This document shows positions 1 to 7,732 of a stretch of DNA of 14,595 bases, one piece after another (positions within the stretch are counted from its first letter, which is position 1; the number at the start of each line of letters is the position of its first letter). Origin of the DNA: Desulfotignum sp. (GTDB lineage Bacteria; Desulfobacterota; Desulfobacteria; Desulfobacterales; Desulfobacteraceae); contig JAIPDY010000067.1 of the NCBI GenBank assembly GCA_021737445.1, positions 1 through 14,595 of the forward strand, in the 5' to 3' direction. A program made the translations under genes and the position numbers. Under the pieces are notes generated by a model. That model was not told where the DNA came from and ran no database searches. It was given only the letters and a program-made list of their open reading frames with translations.

Positions 1-3000
1 ATCATCAAGGCGGCCCTGGCCCTGCACCATAAGGTGATCCCCCCCACCCTGAAGGCAGATGTCCCGGATCCGGATCTGGACATCAACCAGTCCGCCTTTT
101 ACTTAAACCACCGGTCCAAGCCCTGGGTGTCAGGCCCAGAAAGCACCAGCCCCAGGCGGTCCGGCGTTTCCGCCTTTGGATTCGGGGGCAGCAATTTCCA
201 TGCGGTTCTGGAAGAATACACACCCCTGAAAACCCATGTCTCCTGGGATGGATCTGTTCAGATTGCAGCATTCTCAGCCAATGATTCACAAACGCTTCTG
301 GAAAACCTGGCGGCCTTTGGTGAACAACTCACCATAAAGCACCCGACAGATGCCGGGGAAATCGGTCAGTTCATTGCCTGGCAGGCCTGTGAATCCAGAA
401 AATCCTTTCGCCCAAACCATTTGTTCCGGCTGCTCATGGTGCTGCACAATGATGATGACCTGACCGCACAGCTGGCCCAGGCTTGTGACATTGTCAAAAA
501 AGGCACACCCACCCGGGGCCCGGTTTATTATGATTCAGGACCCGTCCAGGGAAAGCTGGGCTTTTTATTCCCGGGTCAGGGCAGCCAGTACCCGGATATG
601 GGAAAAGAGCTGTTTGCCACATTTCCAGAAGCCATGGAAACGTTGTGTCTGGCCCAGAAAATATTTCATGCCCCGGATAACGCAAGCCAGAATGAATCAC
701 ATAGGAATTTGGCTGAACTGATCTTTGCCCTGCCGCCCCACCTCCAGGACAGATCCACCTCTGAATCAAAGCTGAGGCACACCCGGGCGGCCCAGATGGC
801 CATCGGCACGGTATCCCTTGCCATGACCCGCGTGTTAAGGCGGTTCGGGATCCGGCCCCACATGACCTGCGGCCACAGTTTTGGTGAACTGGCGGCCATG
901 CATGCTGCCGGATGGATGGATGACAACACCCTGCTGACCCTGGCTGCTGTCCGGGGAAGCCTTATGGACAGCGCCGGCAGCAAAGGCTCTGACAGCGGCA
1001 GCATGCTGGCTGTTCAGGCCCCTTTAGCAGATATTGAGGCATTAATCCGGGACCAGCACCCGGATCTGGTACTCGCCAACAGAAACAGCCCGAACCAGGG
1101 GGTGTTGTCCGGCCCTGCCCCGGATATTGACAAGGCCGGGCAATGGTGCAAAAAAAATAAGGTACGGGCTGTCAAACTGCCGGTGGCAGCCGCATTCCAC
1201 AGCCGTCTGGTGGCAGATGCCGCAGCCCCCTTTAACCGGTTTGTGGCAAAACAGGCCATTGTTCCCACAGATATTCAGGTTTTGTCCAATACCACGGGGG
1301 AGGTGTATGACACCGATTCTGAAAAGATCAAATCCCTGCTGGGCCACCAGCTCATGCACCCGGTGTGTTTTGAGAAAAACATTAAAATCATGCATGACCA
1401 CGGGGTGAATTTTTTTATTGAAGTGGGTCCCAAAACCGTTTTGACCGGGCTGACAAAACAGATCCTGGCATCCGGCAAAATCACTGCCATCAGCCTGGAT
1501 GCATCAGGCAGCAGAAAATCAGGCCTCTCAAGTCTGGCCCATGCCCTGTGCCATATGGCTGCCAGGGGATTTGCCGTGGACCTGACCCAATGGGAAGACC
1601 CGGTTGACCGGCCGGCACCCAAACGCATGCGGGTGCTGCTCTCGGGCGCTAACCCCAAACCGGCACCTGTTCAAGAACCAGTTCCCGGAGAAAACAAGAT
1701 TGCTCAAAAAACACCTTCTTTGAAACATACAGACCGCCCGGACAGGTCCCGGGCATATCAACAAGGATTTGTCATGAACACACACCATTCGGCCCCGGCC
1801 CAAAACCGATCCTCCTCCGGGACAGAAGCCACACCTGCAAAAGATGCCATGCACCTGATTCAAAAAGGACTGGAAGCCATGCAGGCGTTGCAGGCACAGA
1901 CAGCCCGGACCCATGAAAAATTCCTTGAAACCCAGACCCAGGCCGGCCAGACACTGGCTGCCATGATGGCGCAAACCCGCAGGTTCATTGACGGCACCGG
2001 CACCATGCCTGAAACAGACAATGCCCCTGCCCGGCCGGTGTCATCCGCCTTTTCCCAGACGTCTCCCTTACCTGCCAAAGTCAATGGCGAAGCATCTTTT
2101 TACAAAACTGACCCGGCGCAGCCACCTTCAGATCCCCAACCGCAGATCCTGGAACCTGAAACAGTTTTGGATGATTCAGAAATTTTGCCGCCCCAAAATC
2201 CGGATGAGGCAGCCGGTCCCCCAATAAAGGAAGATGGCATCTCAAGCGCGCAATCGGTTCTTTTTAACACGGTGAGCCGCCTCACCGGATTTCCTGTGGA
2301 GATGCTGGAGCCGGACATGGATATTGAATCCGACCTGGGCATCGATTCCATCAAAAAAGTGGAAATCATTTCAGAGCTGGAAAAACAGCTGCCTGACATC
2401 CAGGGACTGACCACAGAGCACATAGGGTCTGCCCGGACCCTGGCAGATATCTGTCAGGCCATTGCCACCCAGGCCCCAAAAACAGATACCCTGTCAATTG
2501 TCCCCCAGGTTTCGGAAAACAAACCCCTGTCACCAGATTTTTTGAACATCCTTGTGGAGACCATCAGTGAACTGACCGGATTTCCCAAAGAGATGCTGGA
2601 ACCTGATATGAATCTGGAATCAGATCTGGGTATTGATTCCATCAAACGGGTTGAAATTTTATCCCGGCTGGAACAGGCCATTGGAGACAAGGGGTCGGGT
2701 ATGTCCGGGGATGCCATGACCCAATTAAAAACCATTCAGGACATGGTCGATTTTCTGGATCAGACCCAAACAACGGCTAAGGCCCCTGAAAAAAAAAACG
2801 CTTCACACAGAGATGACCGCAAAAAAAGTGATGATCTCTTAAAAAGAGATGATACTGAATCTGTCCTGGTGCGCCAAAAAATTCACCTGACCCGGACCTC
2901 CATCCACCAGACACGATTTTTCAACGGCTCAAAAATCCAGATTTCCGGCACAAAAAAAATCTACATCACCCGGGATCAGGCTGATGTGGCCGGTTTGTTA

Positions 3001-6000
3001 AAACAGGCCTTTGAAAAACAGGGCTTTAAAGCCGGCATCATTGATATCACCTCCGGCAGTGTGCCGGACCTGGCCGATGCCGCCGGCATTGTGATTGTCC
3101 AGGACCAATGGCGCCCTGCCCGCAATACCGATGCCACTGCGTTTTTAAAAGCCGCCTTTTTTCTGATCCACCAAAACGGATTTTATCTTCAGAAAGCCGC
3201 CCAAAAAAAAGGGGCGTTTTTGACCACTGTTTCATTTTCCGGCGGCGGGTTCGGGATAGTTCCCTACACCTTTGACACCCACCCGGTGTACGGGGGCCTG
3301 GCAGGGCTTGCCAAAACCGCTGCCCTGGAATGGAAAGAGGTGTTATGCCACGCCCTGGATCTGCCCTGTGATATCCAAAGTTGTGAAAACCATGCCGAAG
3401 CCGCCGCCGCATTGATGATGACCCGGGGCCCGGTGGAAATGGGGCTGGACGGCGACAATTGCCTGGTCCCCACCCTGACGGACATCTTTGTAAAAAAAGG
3501 CAGCCTTTCTCTGGATCACCGGGATGTTGTGGTGATCACCGGCGGCGCCAGGGGGGTGACCGCCGCCTGTGCGGTTGAACTTGCCACCACCTGCGCACCT
3601 AAGATTGTGCTTGTGGGAAGATCCCCTGAGCCGTTTGACGAACCTGACTGGGCACAATCTTTTTCAGACCCGGCTGAACTGAAAAAAGCGATTCTCACCC
3701 ATGCATTTACCGGGCAGAAACCAGCGCCGGCAGAGATTGAAAAACAGTACCAGGCCATCCGTGCCAACCGCCAGATCCGCCATACCCTGGAAAAAATCAG
3801 ATCCCATGGATCACAGGTGCTCTACCGGTCCACAGATATCCGGAATAAAAAAGCGCTTCAAAAAACACTGGATGATGTCCGCAGCCAGTTTAACGCCCCC
3901 ATTACCGGGATTATCCACGGCGCCGGGGTGCTGGAGGACAAATGGATTGTGGATAAACAGCCTGATCAGTTCAACAGGGTATTTGACACCAAAGTGGACG
4001 GATTGAACGCTCTGGTTCAAACCACACAACATGATCCGTTAAAATATTTAATTGTATTTTCATCCATTGCCGCCCGAACCGGAAACCCGGGCCAGTGCGA
4101 CTATGCAATGGCCAATGAAGTGCTCAACAAAACCATTGGCTGCCTTGCTTTAAAAAAACCTGAATGCAAATGTCTTTCCATCAACTGGGGGCCCTGGGAC
4201 GGGGGCATGGTCCATGACGGCCTGAAACAGGCGTTTGCAAAAAAAGGGGTGGGACTGATTCCCATTTCAGCCGGCGCAAAACAGTTGATCATGGAAATGG
4301 CGGATCCGGATATGGCGTTGAAAGAGATTGTTATCACCGCCCGGGCACAGGATCTGAAAAAAAAGAAGCCGCCGGTGCTGTCGCCCGTCTCTCAGGTGGC
4401 AATCAACCGGGAGACAGTGCCGGTTATAAACGCACACAAAATCAACCATGAACCGGTGTTACCCTTTGCACTGATGGCGGAGATAATGGCCCATGCCGCA
4501 GAAAAAAACAACCCAGGCCTTGTACTTGCCGGTCTGGATGATATGCGGCTTTTCAAAGGAGTACAACCCGGAGACCATGCGGTCACATTGGCGGTCAACC
4601 TGGGAAAATGTGTTCATAATGAAACAAAGTACACGGCTGGGGCCAGCCTGACATCCGGCAGTGAAACCGGACAGACCCGCACCCATGCCACGGCCACGGC
4701 CATATTAAAGAATCAGCTGCCTGATCCACCGGTATTATCCTCCTGGCACCGCATGGATCTGGGCCCCTGCAAACAAACCATACAAGAGGCGTATGACACC
4801 ATCTTATTCCACGGCAAAGAGCTCCAGGCCATTATTGCAATTAACGGAATCTCTGCCAAAGGCATAGAGGTCACAGCTACCCCTGCCCCGCTGCCTGCCC
4901 AATGGTTTCAAACCCCTCTCCGGCAAAACTGGGTCACCGACCCCATGCTGCTGGATGCCGCTTTCCAGGCCGCCATCATCTGGACCTGGGAAACCCGCGG
5001 CCAGGTCTGCCTGCCAAGCTTTATGGCCAGTTTTCGTCTATATTCCTCCTTTTTCACACCCCGGGCATATGATGAACCAGACGTATCCGGACAGGATCGT
5101 TCCATCCGGATTCTGTTCACCGCCAATGAAAGCACTGACCACCAGATAAAGGGATATTTTACCTTTTTTGATGCCGGCCGGACCGTGGTGGCCAGCATTA
5201 TGGGATTTGAAGCAGTGGTGGATGGTGCATTGCATGATAAATTCAAACCCGTGCCTTTGTTTGCAAAACCCGCCATCCTTGCCTTTGCCCAGGGCAAACC
5301 GTCAGAGGCATTCGGCTCTGAATACAAAATATTTGATAATGACCGGCAGATCGCCCGCCTGCCCAGGCCCCCCTATTTTTTCATGGACCGGGTCCTGACA
5401 GCAGATCATGTTCAATGGGAGATGCAGCCGGGGGGATGGATAGAAACAGAGTATGATATTCCGGCAGATGCCTGGTATTTCAATGCCAACCACACCCAGA
5501 CCATGCCGTTTTGCATTCTGCTTGAAATTGCTTTGCAGCCCTGCGGATGGCTTGCCGCCTATGCCGGATCTGCACTGCAAAGTGATGCCAGGCTCCATTT
5601 CCGCAACCTGGGAGGCAGCGCCCGGCTGATGGGCAACGTTTTCAGAGAATCAGGCACCCTGACCATCAGAACCAGGATAACCGATGTATCCAAGGCCGGT
5701 GACATGATCATCCAGGAATTTGCCCTGCAGGTGAGCAGCAAAGGGAGAATGATCTACCAGGGAACCACCAGTTTCGGCTTTTTCACAGCCCGGGCACTGG
5801 CCAGCCAGAAAGGCGTTCGCAACAGCACGCTGATCACGGATACGCCATCCATATCCCGGACCCCTGTGAAGGTGTTTGAGGCACAATCTCCCCTGACACC
5901 GGACGACCCTGCCACGGACACTGACAACAGTATGCCGGCAAAAGCCCTGCGCATGATCGATCACATTGATATGATGGATCCGGCAGGCGGAAAATACAGC

Positions 6001-6453
6001 TGCGGCTATATTAGGGCTGAAAAGAAAGTGGACCCGGCCGAGTGGTTCTTTGATGCCCATTTCTACCAGGACCCGGTCTGTCCGGGATCCCTGGGCATTG
6101 AATCGTTTCTCCAGACACTCCGGTTCTTTTTACTGGAAAAATTTAAACTTGACCCCAAAACATATGTCCCGCAGCTGAGTCTGGATCAATCCCATGAATG
6201 GACATACCGGGGGCAGATCATCCCGGCCAATAAGAACATCACCATCCATACCCATATACGGCAGGTTTCTGAAGATGAGAAAAAGTATGAGGTTGTGGCA
6301 GACGGGGCTCTGTGCGTGGACGGGCTGCCCATTTATGAAATGAAAAATTTCGGGGTCGCTTTTGTGCCCACCCCTTTTGAAAACCCCTTGGAATTTAACG
6401 CACCAGAATCTTTTTGCCGGGATAAATATCAGCATCCGGCGCCAGGTTGTTAA
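1..6453 (+). CDS. Pfa-type polyunsaturated/secondary-lipid synthase, 3' part (KS-end, AT, ACP, ACP, KR, DH, FabA-DH, FabA-DH)
   Basis: The frame is open from base 1, so the start lies upstream. Visible codons are 1-2150. Codons 1-75 are the end of a ketosynthase (IIKAALAL near codon 1, GFGGSNFHAVLEE near 60-73); its catalytic Cys is off-window. The acyltransferase spans about 184-520, with FPGQGSQ, GHSFG (Ser at 877-879) and AAFHS (His at 1198-1200); this fits malonyl-CoA use. A helical linker with HEKFLETQ follows, then two ACPs (LGIDSIK; phosphopantetheine Ser at 2347-2349 and 2638-2640). The ketoreductase, with its structural half, covers about 980-1420 (TGGARG, FSS, Tyr at 4102-4104). A PKS-type DH (HKINHEPVLP; LDAAFQ) covers about 1465-1745. 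Two FabA-like hotdog domains end the protein (PRPPYFFMDRV ... LLEIALQPCGW; DAHFYQDPVCPG ... LGIES). The family makes PUFAs or unusual long-chain lipids by iterative malonyl condensation. The product here is unknown, and any enoyl reductase or chain-length factor must lie outside the view. The 3' end overlaps the LysM gene on the other strand. Confidence 0.93.
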   Translation: MIKAALALHHKVIPPTLKADVPDPDLDINQSAFYLNHRSKPWVSGPESTSPRRSGVSAFGFGGSNFHAVLEEYTPLKTHVSWDGSVQIAAFSANDSQTLLENLAAFGEQLTIKHPTDAGEIGQFIAWQACESRKSFRPNHLFRLLMVLHNDDDLTAQLAQACDIVKKGTPTRGPVYYDSGPVQGKLGFLFPGQGSQYPDMGKELFATFPEAMETLCLAQKIFHAPDNASQNESHRNLAELIFALPPHLQDRSTSESKLRHTRAAQMAIGTVSLAMTRVLRRFGIRPHMTCGHSFGELAAMHAAGWMDDNTLLTLAAVRGSLMDSAGSKGSDSGSMLAVQAPLADIEALIRDQHPDLVLANRNSPNQGVLSGPAPDIDKAGQWCKKNKVRAVKLPVAAAFHSRLVADAAAPFNRFVAKQAIVPTDIQVLSNTTGEVYDTDSEKIKSLLGHQLMHPVCFEKNIKIMHDHGVNFFIEVGPKTVLTGLTKQILASGKITAISLDASGSRKSGLSSLAHALCHMAARGFAVDLTQWEDPVDRPAPKRMRVLLSGANPKPAPVQEPVPGENKIAQKTPSLKHTDRPDRSRAYQQGFVMNTHHSAPAQNRSSSGTEATPAKDAMHLIQKGLEAMQALQAQTARTHEKFLETQTQAGQTLAAMMAQTRRFIDGTGTMPETDNAPARPVSSAFSQTSPLPAKVNGEASFYKTDPAQPPSDPQPQILEPETVLDDSEILPPQNPDEAAGPPIKEDGISSAQSVLFNTVSRLTGFPVEMLEPDMDIESDLGIDSIKKVEIISELEKQLPDIQGLTTEHIGSARTLADICQAIATQAPKTDTLSIVPQVSENKPLSPDFLNILVETISELTGFPKEMLEPDMNLESDLGIDSIKRVEILSRLEQAIGDKGSGMSGDAMTQLKTIQDMVDFLDQTQTTAKAPEKKNASHRDDRKKSDDLLKRDDTESVLVRQKIHLTRTSIHQTRFFNGSKIQISGTKKIYITRDQADVAGLLKQAFEKQGFKAGIIDITSGSVPDLADAAGIVIVQDQWRPARNTDATAFLKAAFFLIHQNGFYLQKAAQKKGAFLTTVSFSGGGFGIVPYTFDTHPVYGGLAGLAKTAALEWKEVLCHALDLPCDIQSCENHAEAAAALMMTRGPVEMGLDGDNCLVPTLTDIFVKKGSLSLDHRDVVVITGGARGVTAACAVELATTCAPKIVLVGRSPEPFDEPDWAQSFSDPAELKKAILTHAFTGQKPAPAEIEKQYQAIRANRQIRHTLEKIRSHGSQVLYRSTDIRNKKALQKTLDDVRSQFNAPITGIIHGAGVLEDKWIVDKQPDQFNRVFDTKVDGLNALVQTTQHDPLKYLIVFSSIAARTGNPGQCDYAMANEVLNKTIGCLALKKPECKCLSINWGPWDGGMVHDGLKQAFAKKGVGLIPISAGAKQLIMEMADPDMALKEIVITARAQDLKKKKPPVLSPVSQVAINRETVPVINAHKINHEPVLPFALMAEIMAHAAEKNNPGLVLAGLDDMRLFKGVQPGDHAVTLAVNLGKCVHNETKYTAGASLTSGSETGQTRTHATATAILKNQLPDPPVLSSWHRMDLGPCKQTIQEAYDTILFHGKELQAIIAINGISAKGIEVTATPAPLPAQWFQTPLRQNWVTDPMLLDAAFQAAIIWTWETRGQVCLPSFMASFRLYSSFFTPRAYDEPDVSGQDRSIRILFTANESTDHQIKGYFTFFDAGRTVVASIMGFEAVVDGALHDKFKPVPLFAKPAILAFAQGKPSEAFGSEYKIFDNDRQIARLPRPPYFFMDRVLTADHVQWEMQPGGWIETEYDIPADAWYFNANHTQTMPFCILLEIALQPCGWLAAYAGSALQSDARLHFRNLGGSARLMGNVFRESGTLTIRTRITDVSKAGDMIIQEFALQVSSKGRMIYQGTTSFGFFTARALASQKGVRNSTLITDTPSISRTPVKVFEAQSPLTPDDPATDTDNSMPAKALRMIDHIDMMDPAGGKYSCGYIRAEKKVDPAEWFFDAHFYQDPVCPGSLGIESFLQTLRFFLLEKFKLDPKTYVPQLSLDQSHEWTYRGQIIPANKNITIHTHIRQVSEDEKKYEVVADGALCVDGLPIYEMKNFGVAFVPTPFENPLEFNAPESFCRDKYQHPAPGC

Positions 6454-7081
6454 GCTGTCTCAATTTTGCCACGGTGGTGTCGTATTCACGGGAAATACGC
6501 CATAAGGTTTCCCCTTTTTTCACGGTATGAAACAAACTGTCTGTTTCCTTGCCCTGGATTTCAGATGGTTTTTTCACCTTCGGCGTGGTTTCCCGGGCTT
6601 CTGGTGCGACCGCAACACCGGTTTTTTCAAGTGCTGAAACTGTTTGTTCCAGATTTTTCATCCGGTCGGCCAAAGAATCCACTTTAACAAGCACACCCTT
6701 TTCAAGGGTTGAAACCTGTTTGCGGATCTGTGCCAGGGCGGCATTCCTGTTGGTATCTGTATCACCGGTAATGGCGGCAATTTTTTTGTCCAGCGCTGTT
6801 AAAGATAATTCCAGAGAGGCCAGCTGCTGCGCTAACTCCTCTATCCTTGCATTCTCAGGCAAAGAAGACACCTCCTGCGTATCTGGACCAGATGAGCGGA
6901 AAAATATAAAAAAAACAATCAATGTCACTGCCAATGCGCCGGCGATTATAACAGTGGATTCATTTTTCTTAAACAAAGAGGAACCTTCCCTCAAAGGATC
7001 TGACTCTTTAATCGCCTTTTTTTTGTTGGTGTTGGTCTGGGTGGTGGCAATTTTTGAGTCTGATTTGTCCTTGTGTTTCAT
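6395..7081 (-). CDS. Single-pass membrane protein with coiled coil and C-terminal LysM domain
   Basis: A 228-residue protein. Residues 1-42 are charged and cytoplasmic, 43-61 form one transmembrane helix (VIIAGALAVTLIVFFIFF), about 76-152 are heptad-rich and probably a coiled coil, 155-180 are a Pro/Lys/Thr-rich linker, and 183-228 are a complete LysM motif (FHTVKKGETLWRISREY ... NNLAPDADIYPGKKILVR). LysM domains bind the GlcNAc-containing glycan of peptidoglycan, so the C-terminus should lie in the periplasm. I chose the ATG at 7081 because GGGAG lies six bases upstream; a TTG at 7150 would add 23 residues including a repeated NNDEK, with no good ribosome site. It is the last gene of the murJ-ftsB-TPR-LysM series, 40 bases after the TPR gene. 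Its 3' end overlaps the Pfa-like gene by 59 bases. No catalytic domain is seen; a structural or scaffolding role in the cell wall is inferred. Confidence 0.88.
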   Translation of the reverse strand: MKHKDKSDSKIATTQTNTNKKKAIKESDPLREGSSLFKKNESTVIIAGALAVTLIVFFIFFRSSGPDTQEVSSLPENARIEELAQQLASLELSLTALDKKIAAITGDTDTNRNAALAQIRKQVSTLEKGVLVKVDSLADRMKNLEQTVSALEKTGVAVAPEARETTPKVKKPSEIQGKETDSLFHTVKKGETLWRISREYDTTVAKLRQLNNLAPDADIYPGKKILVR

Positions 7082-7095
7082 CTTTTGCTCCCATA

Positions 7096-7125
7096 TTTTT
7101 TCATCGTTATTTTTTTCATCGTTAT
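7096..7125. repeat. Perfect 15-bp tandem duplication at the TPR/LysM gene junction
   Basis: The 15-base unit TTTTTTCATCGTTAT occurs at 7096-7110 and again at 7111-7125 without change. It contains the stop codon of the TPR gene (7122-7124) and ends 14 bases upstream of the LysM start at 7081. In the extended LysM frame it would encode NNDEK twice. It looks like a recent slippage event lengthening the junction. Confidence 0.9.
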
Positions 7126-7436
7126 TTTTTTGTCTGGGATACTGGATCAAATTTTGCTGCCATCTTACCTATCTTTATTTTTTTGTTTTCCATGATCAAT
7201 AATGTCAGCCACTGTTCAATCAGGCGTACCGGTCTGCCGGTTTCATCTGTTGATGTTTTTTGTTTTTCCAGAAAGTTTTTTATGCGGGTGCATGCTGCCA
7301 GAATATCGGGATCTTTGCTTTGGTGTTTCCGGTCAAGGCTGACATAGATATCCAGTGCATCCTGATAATATCCCTGGGCCTCGTAAACAGCTGCCAGTTC
7401 CCGGGTTTGAAATTCATGATCCATTTCATGATCCAT
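7122..7436 (-). CDS. Small TPR-repeat protein of a division/cell-wall operon
   Basis: A 104-residue soluble protein without signal peptide or membrane helix. Residues 11-37 (TRELAAVYEAQGYYQDALDIYVSLDRK) match a tetratricopeptide unit, with the Gly and Ala at the usual turn and packing positions. Residues 46-60 form a further helix (ILAACTRIKNFLEKQ), and 71-84 a hydrophobic helix. One TPR unit is short for a free-standing scaffold, so it probably pairs with itself or a partner. The start at 7436 is supported by AGGAAG about seven bases upstream; a second ATG at 7424 arises from a 12-base duplication. The gene lies 14 bases after ftsB and 40 before the LysM gene, suggesting co-transcription. 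Function is not known; a role linked to envelope growth is inferred from its neighbours only. Confidence 0.82.
   Translation of the reverse strand: MDHEMDHEFQTRELAAVYEAQGYYQDALDIYVSLDRKHQSKDPDILAACTRIKNFLEKQKTSTDETGRPVRLIEQWLTLLIMENKKIKIGKMAAKFDPVSQTKK
7413..7436. repeat. 12-bp tandem duplication at the start of the TPR gene
   Basis: TTCATGATCCAT occurs at 7413-7424 and 7425-7436. It duplicates the start codon and the next three codons, giving the N-terminus MDHEMDHE and two in-frame ATG codons. Only the first has a well-spaced Shine-Dalgarno. Confidence 0.9.
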
Positions 7437-7450
7437 GGGTGCTTCCTTGT

Positions 7451-7732
7451 CTAATTTTTTTGTTTGAAAATCAGTTCATCCGGCTCTGCCATACCGTGCT
7501 CATGCTTTGCCAGGTGTTTGATATATTCAATATCCTTCTGTAACCGAAGAATCTGTCTTTCCATTTTTTTATTTTCCTGTCTGGCGATATTGACCTGGGA
7601 CACCACTGCTTTTTTTTTTGCTTCAAGCAGTTGGTGGTCTCTTATTCCGTTCCTGGAAAAAAATATCATAAACAAAAGCATCACAAGAAGACCAAGGGTC
7701 AGATAAAAACCGATTTTTTCAATCATGCCCAT
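7451..7732 (-). CDS. ftsB: FtsB/DivIC-family septum formation initiator
   Basis: A 93-residue bitopic protein. Residues 8-25 are the single transmembrane helix (short cytoplasmic N-terminus), 33-70 form a periplasmic coiled coil (ARQENKKMERQILRLQKDIEYI), and the C-terminus HGMAEPDELIFK matches the family's GMxxPxExxF closing motif. FtsB pairs with FtsL and FtsQ in the divisome and helps activate septal peptidoglycan synthesis. The start at 7732 is preferred over the ATG at 7726 because AAGGA lies nine bases upstream. Its first 14 bases overlap the end of murJ (ATGGGCATGATTGA), so translational coupling is likely. The length is ordinary for the family. DivIC and FtsB belong to the same Pfam family, and the symbol follows the usual proteobacterial name. 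Confidence 0.88.
   Translation of the reverse strand: MGMIEKIGFYLTLGLLVMLLFMIFFSRNGIRDHQLLEAKKKAVVSQVNIARQENKKMERQILRLQKDIEYIKHLAKHEHGMAEPDELIFKQKN

Noticed and set aside
7082..7150. TTG start giving the LysM protein 23 more residues
   Set aside because: It has no suitable Shine-Dalgarno and would overlap the TPR gene; the ATG at 7081 has GGGAG at proper spacing.
6549..7202. Plus-strand frame of 217 codons
   Set aside because: Antisense to the LysM gene, whose domain is clear; the composition is that of a shadow frame.
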